The notes below the pieces were generated by a model, which did not search any database, was not told where the DNA came from, and was given only the letters and a program-made list of their open reading frames with translations. A stretch of 64,000 nt of DNA from ATZT02 sp046048135 (GTDB lineage: Bacteria > Actinomycetota > Actinomycetes > S36-B12 > UBA5976). The position numbers were made by a program, and so were the translations under genes. Location of the stretch: the NCBI GenBank assembly GCA_046048135.1, contig JBJOGR010000042.1, positions 1 through 64,000 on the forward strand, in the 5' to 3' direction. Below, piece by piece: positions 33,533 through 42,609 of this stretch (position 1 is its first letter; each line of letters starts with the position of its first letter).

Positions 33533-34663
33533 TCACCCCTGAGTCATTTCTGTTTTAACAAATTCATTTGTTATTTCTCCATCAATGACTAAAGCGCTTC
33601 CAGAAATTACCTCATCATTTTTGTCTAAGTTAATTTTTGATTCTTTAACTAAGAATGAGAGAAGTGAAATAACATTTCCTGAATACAGGAAAGAAGCATC
33701 TGGCGCCATCTCGGAGGCAATATTTTGTCCTCCCCAAATCTTTACCCCATTTAGTTCAATAATTTGTCCTGCAATCGAACCTTCAACATTTCCACCATTT
33801 TCAGCAGCCATGTCTGCAATTACAGAACCTGGTTTCATTCCTGAAAGCATTTTTGAAGTAACCAATCTTGGTGCAGGTCTTCCTGGAACAGCAGCTGTTG
33901 TAATTAAAACATCTGTTGCGGTTATATGAGGAGTCAATAATTCTTGTTGTAATTTAGTTCTTTCCTGATCCATTTCTTTTGCATATCCACCTGAACCTTC
34001 GACTACTGGTAAATCAAGTTCAATGAAAGTTGCGCCAACTGATTTAACTTCATCTTTACTTGCGGTTCTTACGTCATAACCTGAAACAATTGCTCCAAGT
34101 TTTTTTGCCGTAGCCATGACTTGTAATCCAGCCACTCCAGCACCTATGACTAAAACTTTTGAAGGTCTAATAGTTCCAGATGCAGTCATAACTAAAGGAA
34201 ACATTTTTGGAAGAAGTGAAGCTGCGGTAACCATAGTGTGATATCCCGAAACAGTTGCTTGTGAGGTTAATGCATCAGCACTTTGAGCACGAGAAATTCT
34301 AGGTACAAAGTCAAATGATAATAAAGTTGCTTTGGCATTAATTATTTCTTTAATATTTTCTTTATCTTTTTTTGCTTGTGCAAAAGAAATACAAATTGAA
34401 CCAGGCTTTAAATTCTTTGCTAGGTTTGCATTTAAACTTCCAACTGAAGCAATCACGTCTGCATTCTTAATGGAACTTGTTATATCTGTAACTATTTTTG
34501 CGCCATTTTTTTCATACTCACTATCTGGATACAATGAATGCAATCCAGCATTTTTTTCAATGTGAATTTCAAAACCTAATTTAATTAATTTGTTTAATGT
34601 GGAAGGAGTAGCAGCAACTCTTTTTTCACCTACTTTTGTTTCTTTTGGCACAACCAAAAGCAT
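33533..34663 (-). CDS. pntAA: NAD(P) transhydrogenase subunit alpha, part 1
   Basis: 376 residues from the ATG at 34663, chosen because AGGAG stands 6 bases upstream and the protein then begins MLLVVPKET, the family start; a TTG at 34690 would place that ribosome site inside the gene. It is the NAD(H)-binding domain I, related to alanine dehydrogenase: VPKETKVGEKRVAATP, KVLVIGAGVAGLQV, and the RQD-loop region. First gene of the - strand block, divergent from ftsZ. Confidence 0.93.
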   Translation of the reverse strand: MLLVVPKETKVGEKRVAATPSTLNKLIKLGFEIHIEKNAGLHSLYPDSEYEKNGAKIVTDITSSIKNADVIASVGSLNANLAKNLKPGSICISFAQAKKDKENIKEIINAKATLLSFDFVPRISRAQSADALTSQATVSGYHTMVTAASLLPKMFPLVMTASGTIRPSKVLVIGAGVAGLQVMATAKKLGAIVSGYDVRTASKDEVKSVGATFIELDLPVVEGSGGYAKEMDQERTKLQQELLTPHITATDVLITTAAVPGRPAPRLVTSKMLSGMKPGSVIADMAAENGGNVEGSIAGQIIELNGVKIWGGQNIASEMAPDASFLYSGNVISLLSFLVKESKINLDKNDEVISGSALVIDGEITNEFVKTEMTQG

Positions 34664-34713
34664 GTAATTCTCCTTTTTGAAAAACTTCAAACTGCCAAGT
34701 CAAACTCTATTCA

Positions 34714-34743
34714 TTGTTAAGGAGAAAATCTGCACTATATATA
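34714..34743 (+). promoter_or_regulatory. Candidate ftsZ promoter
   Basis: TTGTTA (34714-34719), 18 bases, TATATA (34738-34743) in the 207-base gap between divergent pntAA and ftsZ. A start near 34750 would give a leader of about 120 bases ending in the ribosome site GAGGGAG before the GTG at 34871. A private ftsZ promoter would be needed because the gene is separated from the rest of the division cluster. Confidence 0.4.
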
Positions 34744-34870
34744 TGTATGCAACACGCCGAGTCGCATGTTTGGTTACAAGTGAATTCAAGCCTAAATTTT
34801 GTTTGCTTATTTAACACAAGAACTTTTAGCCTCAACTAGAGGTTAATAGTTTTGCCGAGGGAGAAAATTA

Positions 34871-36022
34871 GTGGTTGCACCACAGAATTACTTAGCGGTC
34901 ATAAAAGTTGTTGGCATTGGTGGTGGCGGAGTAAACGCTGTTAACCGAATGATCGAAGCTGGTTTAAAAGGTGTTGAATTTGTTGCAATAAATACTGATG
35001 CTCAAGCTCTTTTAATGAGTGATGCAGACGTAAAACTTGATATTGGTCGTGAATTAACACGTGGACTTGGTGCAGGTGCTGATCCTTCAGTTGGAAGACA
35101 AGCTGCAGAAGATCACATTGAAGAATTAAGAGATGTTTTAAAAGGTTCCGACATGGTTTTTGTTACCGCAGGAGAAGGTGGCGGAACTGGAACTGGTGGT
35201 GCTCCGGTTGTAGCACGGGTAGCAAAAGAAGTTGGTGCACTAACAATTGGTGTGGTTACTAAACCATTTAATTTTGAAGGTAAAAGAAGAATTTCCCAAG
35301 CAGAATCAGGTGTTGAAGCTTTAAGAAATGAAGTTGACACCTTAATTGTGATTCCAAATGATCGCTTACTTTCAATTGCTGACAGAAATATTTCAGTAAT
35401 TGAAGCATTTAGACAAGCAGATCATGTTTTGTTACAAGGCGTTAGTGGCATTACCGATTTAATTACAACTCCAGGATTAATTAATTTAGATTTTGCAGAC
35501 GTGCGAAGTGTGATGTCAGGTGCTGGAACAGCCCTTATGGGAATTGGAGCAGCACGTGGTGAAAACAGAGCAGCAATAGCAGCACAAAACGCAATTGCTT
35601 CGCCTCTTCTAGAAGCAGATATCCAAGGTGCAAAAGGTGTATTACTTTCAATAGCAGGTGGATCTGATTTAGGTTTATTTGAAATAAATGAAGCAGCAAG
35701 ACTTGTACAAAATGTTGCATCAGCAGAGGCAAATATTATTTTCGGCGCAGTTATTGATGACACCTTAGGTGACGAAGTTAAAGTAACAGTTATTGCCGCA
35801 GGTTTTGCAGAAAAAGATTTAATGAATAAAAGACCCGCACCCTCAATAGTTGATAGAAGTGAACCTGAAATTCCATCTTTTGTTTCAAAGAATTCTGAAG
35901 ATACTGGACCACAATCTGTAGTTGGATCAACCTTTAATGCAACCACAGCATCAACACCTAGACGTGTTGTCTTTGACGACATGGAAAGTGATGATCTTGA
36001 TGTTCCGGATTTTTTAAAGTAG
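34871..36022 (+). CDS. ftsZ: Cell division GTPase FtsZ
   Basis: 383 residues, GTG start after GAGGGAG. Tubulin-like GTPase that forms the Z-ring. The nucleotide-binding GIGGGGVNAVNRM, GGGTGTG (103-109) and the T7 loop region with NLDFADVRSVM are present. After a linker of about 50 residues the C-terminus DDLDVPDFLK matches the conserved actinobacterial tail that binds SepF, encoded three genes downstream. Seven bases separate it from pgeF. Confidence 0.98.
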   Translation: MVAPQNYLAVIKVVGIGGGGVNAVNRMIEAGLKGVEFVAINTDAQALLMSDADVKLDIGRELTRGLGAGADPSVGRQAAEDHIEELRDVLKGSDMVFVTAGEGGGTGTGGAPVVARVAKEVGALTIGVVTKPFNFEGKRRISQAESGVEALRNEVDTLIVIPNDRLLSIADRNISVIEAFRQADHVLLQGVSGITDLITTPGLINLDFADVRSVMSGAGTALMGIGAARGENRAAIAAQNAIASPLLEADIQGAKGVLLSIAGGSDLGLFEINEAARLVQNVASAEANIIFGAVIDDTLGDEVKVTVIAAGFAEKDLMNKRPAPSIVDRSEPEIPSFVSKNSEDTGPQSVVGSTFNATTASTPRRVVFDDMESDDLDVPDFLK

Positions 36023-36029
36023 ATAAAAT

Positions 36030-36758
36030 ATGTCGGTGATCACACCGATTTCTTCTGGGAAACAAGGCAAAGCTCATTGGAGTTTTTTTGGCCGAAATGG
36101 TGGAGTTAGTAAAAGTCCATATGACTCTTTAAATATTGCGGATCATGTGGATGACGATATAGATGATGTAAATAGAAATCGAGAAATACTTTCAGAAAGT
36201 TTAGAAATACCTTTAGTTTTTATAGGAGCAACTCACTCACCCAATGTAGTTAATGTCAAATCAGAATATCCAATTATTCATAAAGACACAGATGCTTTAG
36301 TTACCAGAGAAACAAATCTTGGATTAGTGATCATGTCTGCAGATTGTGCTCCAATTGTTTTAGTTGATCCAATTGCCCATGTCGTAGGTGTTGTCCACGC
36401 GGGCTGGCAAGGCATGTTAGTTGGAATTGTCGAAAATTCAGTCGAAGGAATGCTAGATCTTGGAGCCGAAACTCAAAACATGAAAGCGATTATTGGACCA
36501 ACAATAAGTGCCAAAAACTTTTTTGCAACAAAAGAAAGATATGAAGAAGTTAAAGCAAAAGAACCAAGTGCAGCGGTAATTCTTTCTAATGGCGATTTTG
36601 CAGTCGATATAAGAAAAGGTGTGAAAAATCAACTGGCAAAATATCAAATTAAAACAACTGATTTAAATATCTGCACCTTTGAGAATAAAGATACTTTTTC
36701 GTTTAGAAGAGATCCTGTAACTGGAAGAAATGCAACTGTTGCTTGGTTAAGTGAATGA
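36030..36758 (+). CDS. pgeF: Peptidoglycan editing factor PgeF/YfiH (laccase-domain protein)
   Basis: 242 residues of the former DUF152, multicopper polyphenol oxidase-like family. Motifs SADCAPIVLVD, VVHAGWQGM and the final FSFRRDPVTGRNATV region hold the metal-binding His and Cys residues. Homologues remove wrongly incorporated serine from peptidoglycan precursors; other members are reported as purine nucleoside phosphorylases, so the cellular role here is inferred from position after ftsZ. It overlaps yggS by 4 bases. Confidence 0.85.
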   Translation: MSVITPISSGKQGKAHWSFFGRNGGVSKSPYDSLNIADHVDDDIDDVNRNREILSESLEIPLVFIGATHSPNVVNVKSEYPIIHKDTDALVTRETNLGLVIMSADCAPIVLVDPIAHVVGVVHAGWQGMLVGIVENSVEGMLDLGAETQNMKAIIGPTISAKNFFATKERYEEVKAKEPSAAVILSNGDFAVDIRKGVKNQLAKYQIKTTDLNICTFENKDTFSFRRDPVTGRNATVAWLSE

Positions 36759-37459
36759 GTGAAACAAGACTTGCAGAAATTGCTGAAAACGACAAAAAAA
36801 TTAAAACTAGAATTTTAGATGCTTGCAATAAGTCAGGCAGAAATCCAACAGATGTCACATTAATCGCGATTACAAAAACTTACCCAGCCAATGATATCGA
36901 TTTACTTAAATCTTTAGGGATTGAAAATGTAGGTGAAAATAAGGACCAAGAGGCAAGCCTAAAATTTAATGAAGTAAAGAATAAGTTTACTTGGCATTTT
37001 GTTGGTCAATTACAAACAAACAAAGTTAAATCTGTCTTGCAATATGCAGATTACATTCATTCAATTGATCGGTTGAATTTAGTTAAAGAAGTTCAAAAAA
37101 TTAGTCAAAGAATGAATAAAACTCAAAAAGTTTTAATTCAAATAGATCTTGATGAAACCGAAAATGACGAAAATAGGGGAGGAGTAAATCCTCAGAAATT
37201 GCTGGAGTTAGCGCAAGAAATTTCTAAATGCCCGAATCTAGAACTTTCAGGCTTGATGAGTGTTGCTCCATTGAATATGGAGCCAAAAGAAGCTTTTACC
37301 AAACTTGAAAAAATTCAAAGTGAATTTTTAAAGTCATATCCATTAGCAAAAATGCTTTCTGCAGGGATGAGTGATGATCTAGAAGAGGCCATTTTGCATG
37401 GCGCGACACACCTTCGAATTGGTTCTGCCTTACTCGGGGAAAGGCCAAAAATCGGGTAA
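36755..37459 (+). CDS. yggS: PLP homeostasis protein (YggS/PROSC family)
   Basis: 234 residues, a single TIM barrel binding pyridoxal phosphate through Lys41 (IAITKTYP). Family marks are GENKDQE, WHFVGQLQTNK, HSIDR and GLMSVAP. It is thought to buffer free PLP rather than catalyse a reaction. The position between ftsZ and sepF is conserved in many Gram-positive bacteria. Confidence 0.92.
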   Translation: MSETRLAEIAENDKKIKTRILDACNKSGRNPTDVTLIAITKTYPANDIDLLKSLGIENVGENKDQEASLKFNEVKNKFTWHFVGQLQTNKVKSVLQYADYIHSIDRLNLVKEVQKISQRMNKTQKVLIQIDLDETENDENRGGVNPQKLLELAQEISKCPNLELSGLMSVAPLNMEPKEAFTKLEKIQSEFLKSYPLAKMLSAGMSDDLEEAILHGATHLRIGSALLGERPKIG

Positions 37460-37533
37460 CTTTGACTCTAGTCACAAATGCAACATGTGCCCCATTGGTT
37501 TTTTAGAGAACTGAGGCACTACAGGAGGAAGAG

Positions 37534-38034
37534 ATGCCACAAGGCTTTCGCAAAATGGCAGTCTATTTAGGTTTAGTTGAAGACAATCAAAATAATTTAT
37601 TGAGTGAAGAAGTAGAAGAGATTTACGAAGAAGAGGTTGCTCCACGTTGGACTCCAACTCCAAGAGCTTTCTCAACTAATGGCGCAACTGCGTTAGCAGA
37701 ACGACCTGAAGTTCGTGTTGCCCCACAAGTTAAACCAATGGTTGCAGCAGAACCAGTTACACGAATTACAACTCTTCATCCCAGAGCGTTTAATGATGCA
37801 AGAAGAATTGGTGAAGAATATCGCGAAGGAACTCCAGTAATAATAAATCTTTCTGAGATGGATCCAAGTGATCAAAAAAGAATTCTTGATTTTGCCTCAG
37901 GTTTAGCATTTGCCCTAAGAGGCACTATTGAAAGAGTTACCAACTCAGTCTTTTTGATTTCACCCGCCAATGTGGACTTAGGGGCAGAAGCTCGCCAACA
38001 AGTCGCTCAAGATGGCTTCTTTAATCAAGTTTAA
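37534..38034 (+). CDS. sepF: Cell division protein SepF
   Basis: 166 residues with a strong ribosome site (AGGAGGAAGAG). The N-terminal amphipathic start (MPQGFRKMAVYLGL) fits the membrane-targeting helix; an acidic, Pro-rich linker (about 20-78) leads into the SepF core, about 80-160 (TLHPRAFNDARRIGEEY, INLSEMDPSDQKRILDFASG, FLISP). SepF tethers FtsZ to the membrane, which matters in Actinobacteria lacking FtsA. Confidence 0.94.
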   Translation: MPQGFRKMAVYLGLVEDNQNNLLSEEVEEIYEEEVAPRWTPTPRAFSTNGATALAERPEVRVAPQVKPMVAAEPVTRITTLHPRAFNDARRIGEEYREGTPVIINLSEMDPSDQKRILDFASGLAFALRGTIERVTNSVFLISPANVDLGAEARQQVAQDGFFNQV

Positions 38035-38049
38035 TTACACTAGTAATTA

Positions 38050-38325
38050 ATGGGATCTCTTCTTTATCAAATTCTTTGGCTTTATCTTTTAGTCATGATT
38101 GGCCGTTTGGTATTTGATTATGTTCAGATGTTCGCAAGATCTTGGCGACCATCTGGATTTATTCTTGTTTTGGTTGAATTCATTTATTCCCTAACTGATC
38201 CACCTTTAAAGTTTTTTAGAAGATTTGTTCCACCCCTTAGAATAGGTTCAATATCTTTAGATTTATCTTTTTTAATCGTGATTATTTTGATTCAAATTGC
38301 TATGAGTATTGTGGCATCCCTCTAG
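38050..38325 (+). CDS. yggT: YggT family membrane protein
   Basis: 91 residues with two hydrophobic segments (about 3-25 and 72-90) around an amphipathic middle containing DPPLKFFRRFVPPLRIG, the YggT signature. Function is not settled; the gene sits between sepF and divIVA in many Actinobacteria and Firmicutes, so a link to division or membrane organisation is likely. 15 bases after sepF. Confidence 0.88.
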   Translation: MGSLLYQILWLYLLVMIGRLVFDYVQMFARSWRPSGFILVLVEFIYSLTDPPLKFFRRFVPPLRIGSISLDLSFLIVIILIQIAMSIVASL

Positions 38326-38385
38326 TGATTAAAGATAATTAAAAATCGGGTAGATTTAGGTTTAGTTCAAAACAACGGAGAAGAA

Positions 38386-38871
38386 ATGGCATTGACCCCT
38401 GAAGATGTAGAAAACGTTGTTTTCGATACCACCCGTTTCAAAATGGGCTATGACGTATCACAAGTTGATGAATTTCTTGAAAAAGTGCAAAGAGAAATAG
38501 AGCATCTTCATAATGAATTAGACCTTGCTAGAAATGGAAATAATTCGATAAGTGGCCAAACTATTGAAACCAGATCTCCAGTTGAAGTTTTGACTTTGGC
38601 ACAACAAGCATTAACTGCAGCAACTAATGAAGCAGAAAGATTAGTTAGAGATGCAAGAGCAAGAGCTGCAGCTATTTCATCAAGTGTGGAAAGTGAAAAA
38701 GCTCAAATAGAAGCGCAAATCAAAAAACTTGAAGCGATTGAGATTGAATACAGAAATAGACTTAGAAATTGGTTATCAGGAATGTTGAATGATTTAGGTG
38801 TTGAGTTGGATGCAACTTCAGAAAATACAAATCCTGTAAATGTAATTACAAGTGCTCCAGAAAATAATTAA
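38386..38871 (+). CDS. divIVA: DivIVA/Wag31 polar growth protein
   Basis: 161 residues. The N-terminal lipid-binding domain is clear (LTPEDVENVVFDTTRFKMGY, VSQVDEFLEKV), followed by a coiled-coil region (about 60-130). It is shorter than mycobacterial Wag31, with little C-terminal extension. In Actinobacteria it marks poles and septa and recruits wall synthesis. GGAG precedes the ATG. Its stop interlocks with that of convergent ileS in TTAA. Confidence 0.9.
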   Translation: MALTPEDVENVVFDTTRFKMGYDVSQVDEFLEKVQREIEHLHNELDLARNGNNSISGQTIETRSPVEVLTLAQQALTAATNEAERLVRDARARAAAISSSVESEKAQIEAQIKKLEAIEIEYRNRLRNWLSGMLNDLGVELDATSENTNPVNVITSAPENN

Positions 38872-41800
38872 TTTTTACTCAATAAAATCTTAAGATTTAA
38901 TTCTTCTTCTACTGCAGAAGTATTAGTTAAATCTTTTTCAAATTCAAAGTTTATGGCCAGAACTTCATTTTTTATAACATCAAGATGTTCAGTGATAGCT
39001 TCTTGTAATTCTTCGTTTGTAGAAGAGTATTTAACATTAATACGGTCTGAAACATCAAAACCACTATTTTTTCTAGTTTCTTGAATAAGCCTAATTATTT
39101 CTCTGGAAAGGCCAAGACTTTTTAGTTCTTTAGTAATTGTTAAATCAAGAGCGATTGTTTCTCCATCTTGAGTCATTACTGACCAACCTTCTCTTGGAGT
39201 TTCAGTGATTATGACATCGTCAGAATTAATCTCGAATTCGTTGTTATCAATTTTTACGATATAAGAATTGCTTTGACGTAATTTGGTGACAAGTTCTACA
39301 GGATCTAATTCTGTTATCTTTTTAGCTATTTGAGGAGTTTCTTTGCTGTAACGAGCTCCTAGAGTTCGAAAATTTGCCTTGACCGTTACGTTCACTAGAT
39401 CTTGGGTTTGACTTAGTGATTGAACCTGCAAAATATTTAATTCTTCTGCTAATTGATCTTTGAGATCTTGGGCGACTTTGTCCCAATTTTTTGCAGATAC
39501 CAATGCTTTGGAAAGTGGTTGGCGATTTTTCACTTTTGCCTCTGCTCGAGCACCTCTTCCAAGTTCAACTAAGCGTCTGATTAGTCCCATGCTTTCAATT
39601 AGGTCATAACGAATATCTTGTTTATCAACAATTGGCCAATTGGCTAAATGAACCGAATCAATATTTTTTTCGGTCGTGGTTTTAAACATTTCTTGCCAAA
39701 CTTTTTCAGTAATAAATGGCACAAATGGAGCCATAATTAAAGTGATCTTCTTTAAAGCTTCGTGCAAGGTATCTAAAGCTAAAGAATCTGCATCCCAGAA
39801 TCTTCTTCTATTTCTTCGTACATACCAATTTGACATGTCATCAACGACATCAAAAAGAACTTTTCCAGCTTTTTGGGTATCAAATTTTTCTAAGGCATCC
39901 GTTACTTGAATTACTGCATCATCTACTAATCCCAGTAACCATTGATCAATTTCAGGTCTTTCACTTCTTTTGACTTTTAAAGTACCGGGAACATAATCAG
40001 ATAGACGAGTATAAAGAGAGAGAAACGAAACTGTATTCCAATAAGTTAAAAGAACTTTTCTAGTCACTTCTTGAATAGAGGCATGACCAACTCTTCGTGC
40101 TTGCCAAGGTGAACCAGAGGCAAGCATGAACCAGCGAAGCGAATCGGCGCCATGTTCATCCATCAAAGCAATTGGTTCTAATACATTTCCTAGATGTTTA
40201 CTCATCTTGCGACCTTTTTCATCCAAGATGTGGCCAAGTGTTACTACATTCTTATAAGAAGATTTATCGAAAACTAAAGTTCCAACAGCCATAAGTGTGT
40301 AAAACCATCCACGTGTTTGATCAATGGCTTCGCAAATAAAATCTGCAGGATAGTTTTTCTTAAATAATTCTTGATTTTGTTGTGGATAATTTAATTGAGC
40401 AAATGGCATAGCGCCAGAGTCATACCAGCAATCAATTACTTCGGGAACTCTTTTTGCTTTATTCTTGCATTTTGGGCAATTAATTGTGATGTCATCAACA
40501 AATGGCCTGTGAGGATCTGTTTTAGAAACATCTTGACCTGACAAATCACTTAATTCTTTAAGTGAACCAATAGCTGTTTGATGTTTTTCTTCACATACCC
40601 AAATTGGTAGTGGCGTTCCCCAGTAGCGATTACGAGAAAGTGCCCAATCAATATTGTTATTTAGCCAATCTCCGTATCTTCCATGCTTGATTGTGTTGGG
40701 AAACCAATTTGTATTTTCATTTTCACGCATTAATTCGTTTTTTATTGATGTAGTTTTTATGTACCAAGAAGGTTGAGCGTAATACATAAGGGGAGTGTGA
40801 CATCTCCAGCAATGTGGATATTGATGTTCATATGCAACTTCTTTAAATAAAAGTTCACGTTTCTTTAAATCTTTAACGATATCTTTATCTGCTTTTTTAA
40901 AGAATTGACCTGCTACTAAAGGTACGTATGTATCGAAGTGACCATCTGCTTTAACTGGATTGATTACTGGTAACCCATATTTTCTACAAACTTGCATATC
41001 TTCAGCACCAAATGCTGGTGATTGGTGAACAATTCCTGTTCCATCTTCAGTTGTTACATAATCTGCAAGTAAAACAGCGTGAAGGTATTTATTTGTTTTG
41101 TCTTCAAATAATTCATTTCCAAAAGGTGCTTGATAAGTAATACCTTCTAAATCTTTACCTTTCAATTGCTCTTGAACTTTTACATCTTCTCCAAGAACAG
41201 AAATGAGTTCTTTAGCAACAATTAAATGTTCGCCTTCTAGTTCAACTATTACGTATTCAATTTCTGGCCCAACGGCTGCTGCAGTGTTGCTTATTACAGT
41301 CCATGGGGTAGTTGTCCATACCAAAAGGGATAAATTTTTATATTTTTTCTTCCATGAATCTGTAGTAACAGGAAACCTTAAGTAAATGGATTGATCAGTG
41401 ATGGTTTCATAACCAAGAGCTAATTCATGATCTGATAAACCTGTTCCACATCTGGGGCAATAAGGACTAACTCTAAAATCTGAAACTAATAGTCCTTTGT
41501 TATGAATTTCTTTTAAAGACCACCAAACAGATTCAATATAAGAACTTGACATAGTCCAATAAGCTTTATCAAAATCAACCCAATAGCCCATTCTTGAAGT
41601 CATTAGTGCAAATTCGTTTACATTTCGTAAAACTGATTCTTTACATTTGGCATTGAATTCAGCAACACCATATTTTTCAATATCATTTTTTCCACTAAAA
41701 CCTAATTCTTTTTCAACTGCTAATTCAACTGGTAAACCATGACAATCCCAACCTGCTTGTCTTGGTACGTAATAACCTTGCATCGATTTAAATCTAGGGA

Positions 41801-42002
41801 AAACATCTTTAAAAACTCTTGCTTCTACGTGATGAGCTCCTGGCATGCCATTTGCAGTTGGAGGACCCTCATAAAAGACCCAACGCTTATTTTCATCTCT
41901 TTGATTTAATGATTTGTGGAAAACATCATTTTTTTGCCAGAAATCAATGATTTCTCTTTCCATGGCAGGTAGATCGATGCGGTTAGAAACCTCGCGATAC
42001 AC
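38868..42002 (-). CDS. ileS: Isoleucyl-tRNA synthetase
   Basis: 1044 residues, GTG start. Charges tRNA(Ile) with isoleucine. The sequence follows the Streptomyces-like eukaryotic-type form: GPPTANGMPGAHHVEARVF at the HIGH position, GWDCHGLPVE, the editing domain in the middle, zinc-type CPRCGTGLSDHE and CPKCKNKAKRVPE pairs, and KMSKH for KMSKS, then the anticodon-binding domain. Only 70 bases separate its start from that of divergent lspA, so no T-box leader can precede it. Confidence 0.96.
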   Translation of the reverse strand: MYREVSNRIDLPAMEREIIDFWQKNDVFHKSLNQRDENKRWVFYEGPPTANGMPGAHHVEARVFKDVFPRFKSMQGYYVPRQAGWDCHGLPVELAVEKELGFSGKNDIEKYGVAEFNAKCKESVLRNVNEFALMTSRMGYWVDFDKAYWTMSSSYIESVWWSLKEIHNKGLLVSDFRVSPYCPRCGTGLSDHELALGYETITDQSIYLRFPVTTDSWKKKYKNLSLLVWTTTPWTVISNTAAAVGPEIEYVIVELEGEHLIVAKELISVLGEDVKVQEQLKGKDLEGITYQAPFGNELFEDKTNKYLHAVLLADYVTTEDGTGIVHQSPAFGAEDMQVCRKYGLPVINPVKADGHFDTYVPLVAGQFFKKADKDIVKDLKKRELLFKEVAYEHQYPHCWRCHTPLMYYAQPSWYIKTTSIKNELMRENENTNWFPNTIKHGRYGDWLNNNIDWALSRNRYWGTPLPIWVCEEKHQTAIGSLKELSDLSGQDVSKTDPHRPFVDDITINCPKCKNKAKRVPEVIDCWYDSGAMPFAQLNYPQQNQELFKKNYPADFICEAIDQTRGWFYTLMAVGTLVFDKSSYKNVVTLGHILDEKGRKMSKHLGNVLEPIALMDEHGADSLRWFMLASGSPWQARRVGHASIQEVTRKVLLTYWNTVSFLSLYTRLSDYVPGTLKVKRSERPEIDQWLLGLVDDAVIQVTDALEKFDTQKAGKVLFDVVDDMSNWYVRRNRRRFWDADSLALDTLHEALKKITLIMAPFVPFITEKVWQEMFKTTTEKNIDSVHLANWPIVDKQDIRYDLIESMGLIRRLVELGRGARAEAKVKNRQPLSKALVSAKNWDKVAQDLKDQLAEELNILQVQSLSQTQDLVNVTVKANFRTLGARYSKETPQIAKKITELDPVELVTKLRQSNSYIVKIDNNEFEINSDDVIITETPREGWSVMTQDGETIALDLTITKELKSLGLSREIIRLIQETRKNSGFDVSDRINVKYSSTNEELQEAITEHLDVIKNEVLAINFEFEKDLTNTSAVEEELNLKILLSKN

Positions 42003-42072
42003 GCTTACACCATCCTGCTTTCGAGTAAGTTAAAAGAAAAACTGTACTCTCGTAGTTTATGAGACAACTAAA

Positions 42073-42609
42073 ATGTGTGGTGATATCAAGGTGAAGAGTC
42101 GCACACATTTACAAGCCTTAATGCTAAAGATTGCTTTAGCGATAATCATTACTGATCAAATAACAAAAGTAATAGCAGTGGCTGCATTAGAAAATAGAGA
42201 GAATTTGATTCTGGTGCCTGCCTTATTAGGGGAAAGAGTTGGACCACTTCTGCAATTTAATTTCATAAGAAATCCTGGAGCCGCATTTGGATTTGGTACA
42301 AACGCAACCTTAATTTTTACAATTCTTGCTTTTGTTATTTCCATAATTATCTGGAAAACAGGAAAAAAAATTGAAAATAGAATTTGGGCAATTTGTTTTG
42401 GGGCACTACTAGGTGGCGCAATTGGAAATCTAATTGACCGAATATTTAGAAGCCCTGGAATTTTTAGAGGAGCAGTTGTTGATTTTGTCCAAATACCTTA
42501 TTGGGCGATATTTAATGTCGCTGACATGGCAGTAAGTATTTCAGCAACAATAATTGCAGTTATGACATTGATGGGTAAAGATCCTTATAAAAAGAAATTA
42601 AATGACTAA
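42073..42609 (+). CDS. lspA: Lipoprotein signal peptidase
   Basis: 178 residues from the ATG at 42073 (GTG at 42091 is an alternative, which would drop six residues). It cleaves the signal peptide of lipid-modified prolipoproteins in the membrane. Four hydrophobic segments; ITDQITKVIAV, FNFIRNPGAAFGF, GNLIDR (Asp122) and FNVADMAVS (Asp151) supply the catalytic aspartate pair. No ribosome site is evident. It overlaps rluD by 8 bases. Its partner enzyme gene, lgt, is at 58415. Confidence 0.94.
   Translation: MCGDIKVKSRTHLQALMLKIALAIIITDQITKVIAVAALENRENLILVPALLGERVGPLLQFNFIRNPGAAFGFGTNATLIFTILAFVISIIIWKTGKKIENRIWAICFGALLGGAIGNLIDRIFRSPGIFRGAVVDFVQIPYWAIFNVADMAVSISATIIAVMTLMGKDPYKKKLND

Noticed and set aside
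27485..34663. Genomic island or mobile element between ftsQ and ftsZ
   Set aside because: No integrase, transposase, terminal repeats or tRNA edge, and base composition matches the neighbours; treated as a rearrangement.
35422..35982. 186-codon antisense frame over ftsZ
   Set aside because: Mirror of a highly conserved gene; long only because of codon bias on the coding strand.
42003..42072. T-box leader for ileS, common in Actinobacteria
   Set aside because: Only 70 bases separate the ileS and lspA starts and no T-box sequence or specifier stem was seen.
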